The notes: generated by a model not told the origin, from the sequence alone. A stretch of DNA of 64,000 nucleotides from Trigonopsis variabilis (GCA_003707065.3 PPXM03000005.1:910501-974500), one strand, 5' to 3'; shown: positions 34,747-47,300, numbered from the stretch's first letter. A program made the numbers and translations.

Positions 34747-36760
34747 ATGGATGATCTATGGGCGAGGGCCTTCGGGAGGACTTCAAAAAAAGATAAAAGA
34801 ATGTCTGCGCCGCCGATCTTGGTGGCACCCGCCGGGAACAGTGGAGCGAGCAAAGAAAAAGGCGATGGAAATGCTCCGGTCAAAGATGACGAGACTTTGA
34901 CCAATGGAGACCATGAGCGTGGAGGAGTCGATATACCAAGGCAAAATCGATTTTCTATGGTGGGATCAAGATTATCCTCGGTATTTAGTGCCTCTCCAGG
35001 GCGGATGTACAACACTGAAGCCAGTGCCTCGGTTGTTTCATTGTCGCGAGAGCCTCCAGGATTGATCTTTGGTATTCCGTTAACAGAAAGTCTGAAAACG
35101 GCTAGTATAAAGATTTCAGTCGCCGACCGGAAAGGAAGGCAGATAATCTACGGGCGCATTCCCGTGGTCGTTGCTAAATGTGCCGTATTCTTGAAACAAA
35201 ATGGTAAGGTCGAGACTATAGATGATTTTCTAACGTCAAGCTACTGAGGTGGAAGGTGTTTTTCGCTTGAGCGGGTCGTCAAAAAGGATGAGGGAACTTC
35301 AGCTTGCTTTTGAAACTCCTCCGGATTTCGGGAGATCATTAAGTTGGGATGGTTATGTTGTTCATGACGCATCAAACATACTACGACGATTTTTAAATCG
35401 TTTGCCTGAGCCATTGATTCCGCTAGATATGTACGAGGACTTCAGGACTCCTTTACGGCCGTTCACTGTCGACAGTTCAGGAGCAAATCCGGCAGGCACT
35501 CTACAAATGGATCAGCGTGATGAGAAGAAAATCACAGAGACTTATAAAGCATTGTTAAACCGACTCCCTGCACCAAACCGCCAATTACTTGTCTACATTC
35601 TTGATCTTCTCGCTGTCTTCGATTCCTGTAGCGAAAAAAATAGAATGCCAGCATCAAATTTGGCCGCTATCTTTCAACCGTGTTTCCTTAGTCATCCCGG
35701 TCACGCTATGGCCCCAAATGAGTACCTCCTTAGTCAACGTGTCATTGTGTTTCTCATCCATCACCATCGAGCTTTTCTTCATGATGTTTTGTCTAAAGGC
35801 AAGCGGGTTAAAACTAAAGAGAGTGCACGAGACACACCGAATAAGCATGATAGCATAGGAAGTGCCGCAGATACCATTGGGCGTGCTCAACGTCCAAGCG
35901 CTTCTACAGAAGACGGTCATGTTCCTAGAAGAGAGACCCTTTCAGATAATGCCAACTCGGAAATTGATTCAACCATATCATCTCCTGTCAATAATGATAA
36001 TTTTCGGCCTGATGCACCTGCGAGCGGCGATAGAGTGGCACAGAAATCAACACCTGAGGCAGGATCGGACAATGACAAACCAGTAATTAAAACAACATCA
36101 TCTGTCACAAAAAATTCAGATACGAATCTGGAACGAGATAGTATACCAGTGGTGAGACAAGCTGAAAGTACAAAACCCGTACCAGGAGGTTCAGAATTGA
36201 TTACCCCAAATGGATCAAAAGCATCCGTTGCAGTCAACGGTTCGATTGGTACAGAAGTAGCTGACCCATCAAAAGAACACGAGGATGCTCAAACAAAAAG
36301 CACTATCTCGTCGTCTTTGAATTCATCGGATATGACTGGGACAGATGGGACGGCTGACACGGCTGGGGAAAATGACCCAACAAGCAGCACTATTAGGCCG
36401 ATAAAACTGCGTCAAAATACTCCTCCTTCGCGTGTTCAAGTTTTAAAACATCGTTCGATATCGTATGGTGGCGTATCGGGGATATCATCGGATTCTGAGG
36501 AAAAGACCAAAGAGCGATCAAGCCTAGAAGTATCGCGAAGACGGACGTCGCTGGGGGTGCCGCCTCAGGCTGGCTGGAGAGCTTCCTATCGTCAAAGCTT
36601 ATTAGAAACACCAACGTACCTGGGTATTTTCCCGCAGTACCGTCCAGATAAGCTTCGGCGGCCGTGCGAGAAACAAGAAAAGCAAGCAGAAGAGCCTAGA
36701 AGGAGTTCTTGGATGATATGGAAGAATAACAGACATGGTGAATCAAGTCAAGACATATAA
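34747..36760 (+). CDS. Rho GTPase-activating protein (Sac7/Bag7 type)
   Basis: Stimulates GTP hydrolysis on Rho1-class GTPases that control wall synthesis and actin. Exons 34747-35203 and 35241-36760 give 658 residues. The RhoGAP domain spans about 105-335: LIFGIPLTESLK, IPVVVAKCAVFL, VEGVFRLSGSSKRM with the arginine finger near 159, HDASNILRRFLNRLPEPLIP, and NRMPASNLAAIFQPCF. This start and spacing are typical of the Sac7/Bag7/Rga5 group. The remaining 320 residues are Ser/Thr/Asp-rich and probably disordered, with a positively charged C-terminus. The 37-nt intron interrupts the GAP domain just before the arginine-finger loop. Confidence 0.92.
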
Positions 36761-37741
36761 GAGTGCATTGTTAGAGTGGGAGAATAAATGTATAGTAGGG
36801 TATGTACATTTTAGAGGCGTTGGTAACAAATTCATGGACACGCTATTAAATTCGCTAGTATCACAAATCGGCAGAATAGGTTAGGAGGGATAAAAATGTA
36901 GCCGAACCCGTGCTCATGTGAACATAATGCCCGACGGTAGGCATGACCATTACCGAGTGTAGCGGGGGGCAGGTGACAAGTTGAGGTGACTGAACTTGTG
37001 TGGGGTTGGAGAAAACTAGGCCCAATGACAGATACGATTCTACGAGAACTAGAGGAGGAGATTTTATGTCGCGCGCCCAATACAAAGGATGAAGAAGATT
37101 GGCGACAGTTGGCAAAGATTCTTTCCACAGCCCGGCGAGAGAAGAATGCTCAAACACGAGCAGAGCTGATTGGGCTGGTCTTCCTTGAATATCTAAGAAT
37201 GGAGAAAAGAAGTCATAAAGAAGAGCGATCATCGCCCGGGTCTCCGTTTATTCGGCCTGCCAGTCTTCCTTCCGTCCCCTCGGCCTTCTTCCTAGCAGAA
37301 CAAGAAGGGGCGTGCGGGACGGAGTCGATAGCCCAAAGATGAAATCGAGTTGGATCATTGTGCGAATGGAGAGAATATCGCCTGGCGTCTCGAGAATAAA
37401 ACGGTAATCGAGTGTATACGATTGGTAAAAAAGTGAAAGCGATGTGGCTTCGATCGCTATGAAACGGCCAGAGGAGAATCAATGAAGTGATGACTGATGA
37501 GAACGAATGACACTAATGAGAGTAATTGATTGATCTTTCGGCATCTGAATACTATATTTGTTAAGCATCTTGTCTGATATTGTAAACAGAAATAGTCGTG
37601 TACTCATGAAGTGGGCCATTAGTCAGTCTTAGAATGGAGTGACTGCCGTTGCCAGTACAAGGCCAGCAAACGGTCCTCGATCTACGTCTCTGTAGTGATG
37701 GAGGGATATTCATTTCCGGGGCCGGATGAAACGTAACGGTC
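36761..37741. other. Intergenic, about 1 kb, between the RhoGAP gene and SAM35
   Basis: It contains an uncertain 105-codon frame, listed separately, and overlapping minus-strand frames that look like its shadow. No RNA gene or repeat seen. Confidence 0.4.
37025..37342 (+). CDS. Possible small unidentified protein, 105 residues
   Basis: ATG-initiated frame between the RhoGAP gene and SAM35. The first 65 residues look like two charged amphipathic helices (ILRELEEEILCRAP, DEEDWRQLAKILSTARREKN, ELIGLVFLEYLRMEKR); the rest is Ser/Pro-rich. Composition is protein-like, but I recognise no family and see no flanking exon. A minus-strand frame overlaps it and is weaker. Function unknown. Confidence 0.35.
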   Translation: MTDTILRELEEEILCRAPNTKDEEDWRQLAKILSTARREKNAQTRAELIGLVFLEYLRMEKRSHKEERSSPGSPFIRPASLPSVPSAFFLAEQEGACGTESIAQR

Positions 37742-38983
37742 ATGGCCGGCAGTCATCGGCTTACTTGTCACATCACCATAATGCCAACAATTCCACCAGT
37801 TATTCGGACAATTTTTCAGAAATTTCCGATAGTAACTTATCCGGGGCTCGAGTATCACCACGGGGAGAAGCCTGAGCCACCCGAGAATGTTGTAAAGTTG
37901 TTCTGCTCTGTTGTCGAGGATGGGCCTCAGCTTAAGCTCGACGGAAAAGTCATCTCCTGTCCTTTGGCAGTTGAGCCGGATTCACTGTACATTCAAGTAA
38001 GTCGGATTTCAGATTGATTGATCAACTTACTCTCTCCTCAGTTAGCTCTTATCACGGCCAAGATATCTTATAACTTATACCAAGTTTCCAATGAAGCGTC
38101 ACCTTCAAAAAGGCTGCCTTTTCTTGTCTGTCACTCAGCGAGCTCCGAATCAGTGCATTTTCTCGGGCCTGATACGCAGCTTCCTGGTATAATCTCATCA
38201 ATTGTCGAAAAATTTAAGCTCCCTCTTATCCTTAGTCCGACCCTTCCCTCCCGAGATAAAATCTTCTTGACCGTATCCTATTCCACTTTGAATACTGCTT
38301 ACCTTGCTCTAATATTAGAAATCCCGCCTACTTCCCCTCTGTCTTTGGCCCGCTTTTTGACCGGTCCTAGCAATAGTTTGGCAGACGCATGGGAGGATGT
38401 CTCGATTGGACTACACATTAGAGAGGTCATACAAGCTCGCTTGTTCCCTAATTTACCTCGTCCATCAAGCTCAAATCTGGCTGTTTTGGGCTCTTTGCTT
38501 CATGTATTACCTCCTTTTGATATGAAACCTGCTCTCGATCGAACGGCCGAGAATCTTGAGGACTTATTCACGGCCCTTAGGATCGACTTGGCAGATGGCT
38601 CTTTTTTTGCAGAGCAGGGTTCCGACTCGAAGGACAGTTGTGGCCAGGATTCATTTAATTCTGATGGCTCTGGTATACAGCCTTCTCAAACATCGACTGA
38701 TGCCACCACTCCGAGAGATGACGACCATGACGATTCTATGCAGAGTTTAGCTAAAGCTCCTCCTGAATTGAGACAGACATTAATCGCCGAAGACACTGAA
38801 CCTCTGATAACCTCTAACTCACCATTGTCATATGTCGATCTTGTTCTCTGCGGCTATACGGTCTTCTTTTCCTGTGTAGCCGACATTGGAATAAACAGTC
38901 CGATTGTCGATGTTTTCAACCGCCATCGCGACTTGCTTGTCCCCCATGCTACAAAGGTACTGAATTTTCTGGATCTAATCTAA
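37742..38983 (+). CDS. SAM35: SAM complex subunit Sam35 / metaxin-like outer-membrane protein
   Basis: Sam35 recognises the beta-signal of beta-barrel precursors at the mitochondrial outer membrane. Exons 37742-37996 and 38042-38983 give 398 residues. The N-terminus PPVIRTIFQKFPIVTYP matches the opening of fungal Sam35. It is followed by a thioredoxin-like metaxin N-domain with the splice at DSLYIQ/LALITAKIS. The second half is helical and GST-C-like, with an acidic Ser/Asp insertion around residues 290-340. Two ATGs, 37742 and 37781, are possible; the second starts directly at MPTIPPV and may be the true start. A further splice at 38957 (GTACTG) to a longer open stretch is possible, but the extra sequence looks like UTR. 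Assignment is moderately strong. Confidence 0.68.
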
Positions 38984-39162
38984 TCTAGACTATTCCTGTT
39001 CAATCTTCATTTTCAAAGGCCGCTTCGTTTGACCTCCTCCTGTACTTTATCAATTTTACTTCGGCCTACATATCTATTTCTAATTATTCTTCTTTTGTAA
39101 AATGCCATATACTCCTATACCGAGCCAACAATACATTCTCTCCGCTTATCACCATAGTACTC

Positions 39163-40002
39163 TTAAACTGTAAATCCAAAGGGCCTACTAGCCTCAAGTT
39201 CCTTATAAAAGCCTTCAGGATCTTTCACATGAGGAGCCAATAACTTTTGCTTCTCTGCCACGGTCTTGGTTTGCCAGCAACCAAAAGTATGAAGAGATTT
39301 TGAATGATGTGGATATTTAGGTACATTGGACTCTTCGGGTAGAAGATAACAGAATAGTAACTCAAGACCGAGATGGTGGATGCTTTGAGCTTCAGGATCA
39401 TCTTGAGTATCACGTACGAGGAGACAGACGCTTTCTAGACCCCCAAGATTTTCAAATGTCTAGGCAGTTAGATAAAGCAAATATCGCACTTGCCCGAATG
39501 TTTTGAGGCTCATTCAGGAGAGCAGAAGTCAAGCAGGAAACTGTAAGCTTCCTGACTTGGAGTCCCGAAGCAGGCTCGAGCAAATCAAGTAAAATCTTCC
39601 GTCAGCTACAGCAAATATGATCCTTACCGTCATGTTGATCTCCCTACCAAATATTCTTCGACTGGCAGGATGAATGAGTAGAACACCTTGAAGAATCTCT
39701 AGGGTATTCTTGGTTAAGTTCAAAGTAAGCTCATTTTGGTTCTGTCCAAGAAGGCGTTCCAAACAGGATGATAGTCTCAACGCAACTTGAGGTCAAAAGG
39801 AAACAAAGCTCAACTTACTATTCCACTCAAACCCTTGCTGTAACCTAAAAAACTCTTGGAAGGCACAGTCTGTATCAAATTGTGATCTAGGCACAGAACA
39901 TATCTGGACCATTAGGCCTTCAAGATGTTTCAAGCCTTTACGGATGCACATGGGATCATATGATCCCAGTAGATCAAAGGAGGAAGCAAGTAATTGTTCC
40001 AT
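39163..40002 (-). CDS. CDC14: Septation initiation network protein Cdc14 (Sid1 partner, not the phosphatase)
   Basis: Fission-yeast-type Cdc14, regulatory partner of the Sid1 kinase in cytokinesis. Four exons (40002-39819, 39785-39628, 39595-39494, 39459-39163) give 246 residues. Signatures: RKGLKHLEGLMVQIC, AFQEFFRLQQGFEWN, LEILQGVLLIHPASRRIFGR, QNIRTFENLGGLESVCLLV and LELLFCYLLPEES. The third intron (39493-39460) begins with GCAAGT, a GC-AG intron; with that junction the conserved QNIRTFENLGG is read through cleanly, and no GT donor there keeps frame. The first three exon joins are conventional. It converges on SAM35, with 179 bp between stops. Confidence 0.9.
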
Positions 40003-40716
40003 TGGCCAGTTAAGCTATAATTATAGAAGTTAGTCCCCAATGTAGTAAGCTAAAACGAAGCTACTTGGAATCTAGTAACTAAGCACACTTGTGTTGTCCT
40101 TGCCTGTGTGTCGATGTCAACAATGCTTAATTCCGCGGATATAAGCATTCACACTGGGCATACCTACACCATGCCAATTACAATCTTCCTGCCAGAAGGC
40201 TCTGAAAACGACGGGTAAAAATGACTTCAATTAATGAAGCTATTGCTTGGTGAAACCTGGTTTTACCAAAACTGTATTTCATTCCTTTAAAGCTAAGCTT
40301 CTATTTGGCAAGACAGCTTAGGGGAGTTGTGATGGCAACGCCATCTGCGTAGGCGGTCCAGTTCACTAGTTCGAGGTCTCAAACGCATCCTGCTAATCTC
40401 TCTCAATCCATCACCTGAAAGCTCTTGTTTCACTTGGTACTGAGTCAAGTCAAATTCTCATTGGCTTTGCTATAGGATCTCGGTCGTTCCGCCATCGGAC
40501 CTCTTCTCATCGCTGATTACATAGTCTTGGGTGCTATTGCTCCAAAGTCTTCCTTGATCATATAATTTATCATTCGGCTTATCTTTGGTGAATCTCTAAT
40601 ACCATTTTTCCTAAATATTCAAAAATTTTAATCAGAGACTTCGATTCCCTGCGATTATCATATATCACCAAAGCTAGTACAAGAAGACGAGAAGATCCTT
40701 TAAAATAGATAATTCG
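40003..40716. other. Divergent promoter region CDC14 / copper-fist gene
   Basis: 714 bp. It likely holds the regulatory sequence of the copper-responsive factor. I see no repeat or RNA gene; a tRNA-B-box-like GTTCGAG near 40368 lacks the rest of a tRNA. Confidence 0.4.
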
Positions 40717-41869
40717 ATGATTTTAATTGAAGGAGAAAAATATGCTTGGTAAGTACAGATGATAAATTGGATGGCTAATGATCGAGTCTCCGATGTATTC
40801 GAGGTCATCGATCTTCTACATGCAAACACACAAGTCGACCTCTAGTTCAAGTTCGACGGCGAGGACGACCAGCATCTAACGCGGATGATCGAATAGCCAT
40901 AATGCCTGAAAATGCCTGCCATTGCACACCTACGTCGGTGAGGTATCCCAAAGGTGAGTAGCTCTTGTCCGCCGCGAGAACATCGCGATGCTTCTGGGCT
41001 CCCTTTGCTTACTTTTAGATCATATAAAGTCTTTCCATACTGTTATAAATATCAAGGGATCACCTAAAAATGTTATTGGAGGAGATAACTTGCCTAAACT
41101 GAGGGCGCCTTCAGAATCCACTATGATTCAGGATAGTAACGGGTGCCATTATAATAACTCTTCAGACTTTTCATCGGAAACAAAAAGCAATCTGACCTCG
41201 TCATCAAGCTGCTTGTCTTTTAGAGCTCATGTCCCGTGCTGTCCGTCTGATGCGCCCCTTGCTCCTCCTTCTGAATCATTCAGTGGCTTACCATCTCAAA
41301 TCCTCTCTCATTCGAGCGCTCGAGTTACTCCTCCTTATGAATGTCTTGATTTCTCTCACTCTTCATCATTCTATACACAACATACAAACCCGACTCAGTC
41401 ATCGCCTCATTTCTGCAATGAAAGTATAATACGGACGAGGCCGGTTACGCATGAGGCCTCGATAACAGAGCAGACCAATAGTAGGTCCTTCGGTTGTACC
41501 GGACACGATAAATTACCTGATTTAAGCGGCCTAGACTTTGAATTTCTATCGGCTGCTCCACATGCATATCTTGAATTTCTTGAGTCTCCGAAAATGGAAA
41601 CTGCATATGCTGGTGCACTGCATGTCTCTCAAGAGAACCAGGATGGTCCTAATTCGGAGTGCTGCAGTGAGCTTGTGCAGACGAGCTATGACCCAGATGC
41701 TAAATCTGACCAGACAAAGCTGTCCGCTGAAGACTTCTTCCAAGTCTACTTTGCATCTGACTGCGCCGTTCCCGGGGTCTCTTGCGGCTGTGGAGACGAC
41801 TGTCTTTGTCCCGGTTGTCTAATCCATGATGTGGATGCTCAGAATAACGATGCGCTAAGTAGCTTGTGA
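40717..41869 (+). CDS. Copper-fist transcription factor of the Mac1/Cuf1 type
   Basis: Copper-sensing regulator, in relatives an activator of copper (and repressor of iron) uptake genes. Exons 40717-40748, 40787-40953 and 41019-41869 give 349 residues. The splice between exons 1 and 2 creates the copper fist: YACLRCIRGHRSSTCKH with zinc ligands Cys11, Cys14, Cys23 and His25 at canonical spacing, then RPLVQVRRRGRP with the minor-groove GRP. The middle is Ser/Pro-rich. Near the C-terminus a Cys cluster, VSCGCGDDCLCPGCLIH, follows C-x-C-x3-C-x-C-x2-C-x2-H, very near the Cu-sensing repeat of Mac1/Cuf1. A single C-terminal cluster rather than many dispersed CxC pairs argues for a copper-deficiency sensor over an Ace1-type activator. 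Confidence 0.9.
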
Positions 41870-43235
41870 CGGGTAGTCTTAGCAAGCTGTATATAGAATT
41901 CGGGCTTCAACTACAGTTTACTATTGGAGAATTTGCAATTTGAATATTAGAGAATCTTAGGTTGAGAAATTTTACGTAGATTCACTAATGCTGAGCGTTG
42001 GTCCGACATACTACGGCTAGCGCCGGCCGCCGGCAAGAAATCTATTGAAACATATGAAGGCTGAGCATTTTGGCGATGTTCCAGACGGTCCTCAGCGATG
42101 GAGCCGCTGTCAAGCCAAAAGTCTGAACACGAAAAAGCATAATCTTCACCGTTTTTTCAGTTGCCATGTGGTTTATTTTCTCCTTACGGCGCAAGATACG
42201 ATTACAAAGGCAGTAAATTTTCTGGGGTTTGCACACGTAGTCTGCTAAATATGGCTATTTTCTTGGTGCCCTGATCCAAACAGGGAAAGTACTATCCGTG
42301 GGCCATTATTACGGAGTTCTCTGCCGTGCGGATACCAGCTTAATGGGGCACGAGCGGGAATTGTAACTTGTAATTTAACCATTTAGAGAAGTTATCCAAC
42401 ATTAAGTAATCTTCATTATCTTGTTTTGTTTTAGCTGACCTGTATGGAGTTGCTTCTAGGTCAAGGTTCAAAATACAGAAAACCAGGAACAAGGGGAAGT
42501 CTGAATCATTCATTTATTTCTGTCTTTTCCAATCATCTGCACACAGATTCAAATAGAGAGTTATGTCTTTAATATCGGGAATTTCCTAAAATGTACAAGG
42601 GCATGATACATCTGACATTCTTGGCCTCTTGAACCCTAAACCCAAATCCGGGAACTCTAACGTCCTCCAGTCGGAGTTATGCTATTAATTGCCTGTTTTC
42701 AGGGGACTCGCCATTAGGTTGCCCCTGATTAGAGATAAAGGAACGATTTGTAAAAAAGAGGACTTCGCAAACTTATCAATAAAATTTTTAAGCACTTGCT
42801 ACCCATAGCTCTGATACATCAAAAAATTTTCTTCATTGCTTGTCTTTGTTTCGCGCTTTCGTAAACCCTGGGTGCGATGTTTTCTACATAGATAGGGTGT
42901 TAAGTGTCACGGATTTGGGATGCATAGTCTCGTGAGCAATCTCGTCGGAATACCTGCAACAAAGACTTGTGGCCAAGTTGTCGCGGCAACCAGAGGCCGA
43001 GACCTACCAAACAAAGGCCAAAAAGGGAATGCGGCGCGTGGGTAGGGGGCTGGGCGGAGGAGAAGGAACCCTTTAAAAACGCGCAACTGCCCCTACTCCC
43101 CCTCGTGTTTTCTCTCATCACTACAACGGCCCAGCGCGACTCTCTCTTTCTATTTGCGCCGACTGATTAAATTTTCACATTCTCTTGATAAATAGACTTA
43201 CGTTCCTTGAAGTTTACTTTCCTTTATATTGAACA
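41870..43235. other. Intergenic, 1.37 kb, upstream of the SUN gene
   Basis: No gene I can support. The last 200 bp before the SUN start is pyrimidine-rich on the plus strand, with C/T tracts (43085-43230), as in leaders of strongly expressed fungal genes. A GC-rich patch lies at about 42013-42033. Several short overlapping frames here are not called. Confidence 0.45.
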
Positions 43236-44387
43236 ATGGCTGGATTAAAGTTGTTTCTTAGCGCTGCTTGCCTTTTGGGACCTTCTCTTGCAGCTGCTGT
43301 TGCCGGTTGCGATTCCGAAGTTCATCTTCGCCATCGTCACGCCGAGCGAGCTCTTAAATATGAGTATGTCTATGTCACTGTGACTATGGGAAGTGATGAT
43401 GCTGCCCCTACTTCGACCGATGTGACTTATGCTCCTGTCACTTCTGGTTCCTCTGATGACTCCACTACCCAAGGAGACAGCGGATCGTCTTCTACGACTG
43501 ATTCTGATACCACTTCTACTGCTGCTTCGGGTACATCCGATTCTTCGGCTTCGAGCTCAGCTTCCTCTTCCTCCGACAGTGGAAGCGGAGGTTCGATTGG
43601 CTCCTTCAGCTCTGGATCCGTTTCTTGCTCTACTTTCCCCTCAGACTATGATGATAACATCTTGTCTCTTGATAACCTTGGATTTGGTGGATGGTCTGGT
43701 GTTCAAAGTTCCGATGATTACGCCAATCTCGGTTCTTGTCAAGCCAACTCTTATTGCTCTTATGCGTGCAAGCCCGGCTATCTCAAGACTCAATGGCCCT
43801 CTGACCAACCTTCTAGCGGTGTTTCGGTCGGCGGTCTTTATTGCAATTCCAATGGAAAGTTGGAAGTTGTCAACACCAACTTTGGTTCTCTTTGCGTCGC
43901 TGGTGCGGGAACTGCCCAAGTTAAGAATACCTTGTCTCAAAATGTTGCCATTTGCCGAACTGATTACCCCGGCACTGAGAATATGGTCATTCCTACCAAC
44001 GTCGACGGTGGCTCTACTTCGCCTTTAGCTGTCGTTGACGAGGACAACTATTACATTTGGAATGGAATGAAGACTTCTGCTCAGTACTATGTCAACAATG
44101 CTGGTGTGTCTGCTGATGACGGATGCGTCTGGGGTACTTCCTCTGAGGAAGTTGGTAACTATGCTCCTCTTATTTTTGGTGCTGGTGAGGTTGATGGAAA
44201 CACTTATGTCTCCATCACCATCAACCCCAACAACAACTCGGGTGCCAATTATAATGTCAAGATTGTTGCTGGCGATGATTCTTCCATCAATGGAGACTGC
44301 AAATACGAGAATGGTGCTATGTCTTCCGGCGGCAGCGGATGCACCGTCACTGTTACCTCTGGTTATGCCGTTTTTGAATTTTACTAA
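43236..44387 (+). CDS. SUN-family cell wall protein (Psu1/Sun4/Uth1-like)
   Basis: Secreted, cysteine-containing wall protein of the ascomycete SUN family, involved in wall remodelling and septum separation. Single exon, 383 residues. A signal peptide covers residues 1-19 ([18 protein letters not shown]). A Ser/Thr-rich spacer runs about 55-130. The SUN domain follows, with [79 protein letters not shown] and a closing [16 protein letters not shown]. Codon choice is strongly biased (GGT, GCC, TCT, AAC), unlike most neighbours, which suggests high expression. The gene has no introns, another sign of a highly expressed secreted protein here. Confidence 0.95.
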   Translation: MAGLKLFLSAACLLGPSLAAAVAGCDSEVHLRHRHAERALKYEYVYVTVTMGSDDAAPTSTDVTYAPVTSGSSDDSTTQGDSGSSSTTDSDTTSTAASGTSDSSASSSASSSSDSGSGGSIGSFSSGSVSCSTFPSDYDDNILSLDNLGFGGWSGVQSSDDYANLGSCQANSYCSYACKPGYLKTQWPSDQPSSGVSVGGLYCNSNGKLEVVNTNFGSLCVAGAGTAQVKNTLSQNVAICRTDYPGTENMVIPTNVDGGSTSPLAVVDEDNYYIWNGMKTSAQYYVNNAGVSADDGCVWGTSSEEVGNYAPLIFGAGEVDGNTYVSITINPNNNSGANYNVKIVAGDDSSINGDCKYENGAMSSGGSGCTVTVTSGYAVFEFY

Positions 44388-47300
44388 GTGATGAGCGCTT
44401 CTAACAAGCTGGTCTTCTTCGCGCTTGCTGTGTTCATACCACGTTTTATTGGGAGCTGCGCGGGTTGCGCTGTGTATGCTATGGAAAAAGAATGGATGAT
44501 TTGTTGTTGTTAAACTTTGCTGTTTCCTGTAATTTTTGTAGATCGTACGCTCACTGCAAATCTTGTTTATTCTGCCAAGAGAGGGGATCAAGCACGGCTG
44601 CAGTGTTTACGTGACGCGTATGTTTAGGTGACGACCATAGTTTACTCATTGCCGTGAGCGCGAGCATCCGGGGACTCCCTACTGGCTGTTCTGTCTTCCA
44701 TACAGCTGGCACCATCGCAGTGCATGCATAATGCATGATGAATCTTATGTCAAGCAGGTGGTGCCAATAAACGTGAGATCGATCAGAGCCCGGCTTTGAT
44801 CGAACGAATAATAGTCCATGTCATGCTTACTAAATGGGCTCCAATCGAGAACTTTTTTTGCCACCTCAAAAGACAGAAAAGATTCTGGACTCAAAGAAGA
44901 CAGTTAGTATTCTTCAGCCAAAGTCTCCTACTCAGGAGTAACCAACTAGGAAAGACTATTGGGGAGCAAGATTCCTAATCGAGTTTAGCCTTGCCCAGGG
45001 GCGATACAAGCTAAACTTGGTCGGGGCACTTTTGACTTGAGTTTAGGGAAAATTTTTCAGTTACCTTTTCCGACCAAATAGAGGCCAATATTGAATATTT
45101 GCTTTATGCTGCTATTATTGTTATCTGATTGGTAGCTCAGAAGACCACCGTTATTGCGGGAATTTCCAGACTGAGGCTGACAAATTCAAATTGTGCCCGA
45201 TTATGTCAGTCTAGACCAGTTCATGGTCTAGAAACTGGAACAGTAGGAACATCTGTGATACATGAATTGTGCGACAGAGTGCAGGTGTTATAGACAAGAG
45301 CTTCTCTGAAAGAATCAGGGCGGAAATCGGTTCGAGGCAGTCGCTATTTAGAAACAAGGTCTAAGTGTTAGTATACTTTGCTCTGGAGTGTTATAGGATT
45401 TAGTTTCGTAGTTCTAAATTTACATCGAGGTTCGAAGCCTGTTTTATTTTATCATCTTTCTGCAAAACTGCCCTTATGTTGTCATTTATCGATAACAGCG
45501 TCTGTAAAGCCGACTCTTACGACATGTACGCGACATTGGGGGCTGGTAAGAATACATACAGCCCACTGACCTGATCAGCTTCTGGTGAATTATCGAGATT
45601 GGTACCTTCTAATGCATAGATATCATAAAATCTAAATTAAACCCTAGAGAACGAATGAAGTCCGTTCTACAGGCATCCGTAGAATATGTGTGTGGCCTTG
45701 CGCGATTTCAAAACCACGATAAATTTCACGGCATTAAATCATGCACGCAATAACGTGATGTAGCTAACTTACGACTGGAGCGCTACATAATAGGACATCG
45801 ATATGCTGTAGACTGATTCCACGGAAGAAAGGGACACTCACCAGCTGCCGCCATTAAAGCTTTAACTCCCTACTTGCGCCGCATGGGCGACGCAGGATTT
45901 ATTCGAACCCTCAGCTTTCAATAAAAGAATGCTAAGCGTGCAGCCACATTTGCTCAACGATCTTATATTATAGTTGCGTTCGTGAATTGCTGAGATCGAC
46001 AGAGTCTTCTCCTTGAATAAACACGTGTTTGGACAACCAGATGCGCGCTAGGCACGTTCCTGGTTAATACTAAAGCTACAAGGAATGACTATTTTTCCAT
46101 CCTTTGTTTTAGGTGAGTGTAATAGACAATGAACACCCTTCTTCCAAAGTACATCATCATCATGACACGGTGGGGTATTATTGCCTCGTCAACTGGATTG
46201 GTCGCAGTCTGCTAGAAAAACTATGATATTCGAGAAGGCGACCTAGAACCTTTAAATGTAAAGAAATGTAGCATAAGAAATGATCACAATTCAAAAACAT
46301 CTAGAGTCCGATTGAAGAGCTGGAAACAGCCTAGCGCTTCTAAAAGCACTCGACTATTCCCCCCCCCCCAAGGACGGTTTACCTATGAATTGCAGCAGCT
46401 TCGATAATGATTTAAGCTAGTGAAGAATTAGTTTAAGGCCTGGGAAGATGTAGATACATGATAACTAAGTCTATGGTTGGGCAAAACAGTGATTTATTTG
46501 ACTTAGGTCGACATTGATAGAGTACCTCAAGCGGCCCATGTGAACCCCGAAAAGGTCACTGAGCAGCGGCACACAATACACGGCAGGGAACAATTCAAAG
46601 CACAGGTATATGAACTGCAGATTCTCCCCATAGACTCTCAATTAGCGAGGGAGAGTCGCAGTAAATCATCAGAGAAAAAAAATGAACGACGAAAGACGAA
46701 GCCAACAGAAGGACTGAATCACTATAAAAGGACGCAGCACAGCGGAGAAGTGCAGATATAAGAATACTGAGGTGGAAGCTGTTTCAAATGGTGAATTATT
46801 TGAGAGCTTTGAAAGGACGGTTTCACTGATTGGCATAGTGTCAGCCAAAATTCTATTTCCTCCCCATTCTACAGACATCGTTTAACCTGGATATTATCAA
46901 AGAGAAGATGTCATTAAGGACTGATCTTGGAACCAAATTCAAGTTTGCCCTAGTTCCGCGCAGATTTGTTTTTAACAAAGAGCAAAAGGGTGGATATCAG
47001 TCACAGACACCCTTTCTTTTCCTGATATGTCATCTTGCCAGATCGACATCGTTTTAGGATCTCTCACCATTCTGTATCAAAAAGAAAGTTTGACGAGGGC
47101 AATATCAGTGCCGGAGTTGCTAGTCAAACCATAGACAAGGATAGAAGAAGACTAGTCCAAATAAACGAACGCGGAATAGACCTCCTTATACCCATTGACA
47201 AAAAGGACGAAGTTTATGAAAGAATGTTGATTGGACCAGAATTTCGAATAGAAAGCCCCAGTTCTGGAGAAGGAACATTTGCTCAAAGATACTAAGAGCT

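Noticed and set aside
38957-39250. Additional C-terminal exon of SAM35 after a GTACTG donor
   Set aside because: The long open stretch that follows is AT/Ser/Phe-rich, overlaps the 3' end of CDC14 on the other strand and does not resemble the family.
44857-44865. TTTGCCACC, the proteasome-associated control element
   Set aside because: It lies in the gene-poor island, more than 10 kb from RPT2 and 34 kb from PAC3; a chance match.
45890-45910. tRNA B-box-like string (GGTTCGAATAAATCC on the minus strand)
   Set aside because: No A box, no foldable acceptor or anticodon arm around it; the presumed T stem does not pair.
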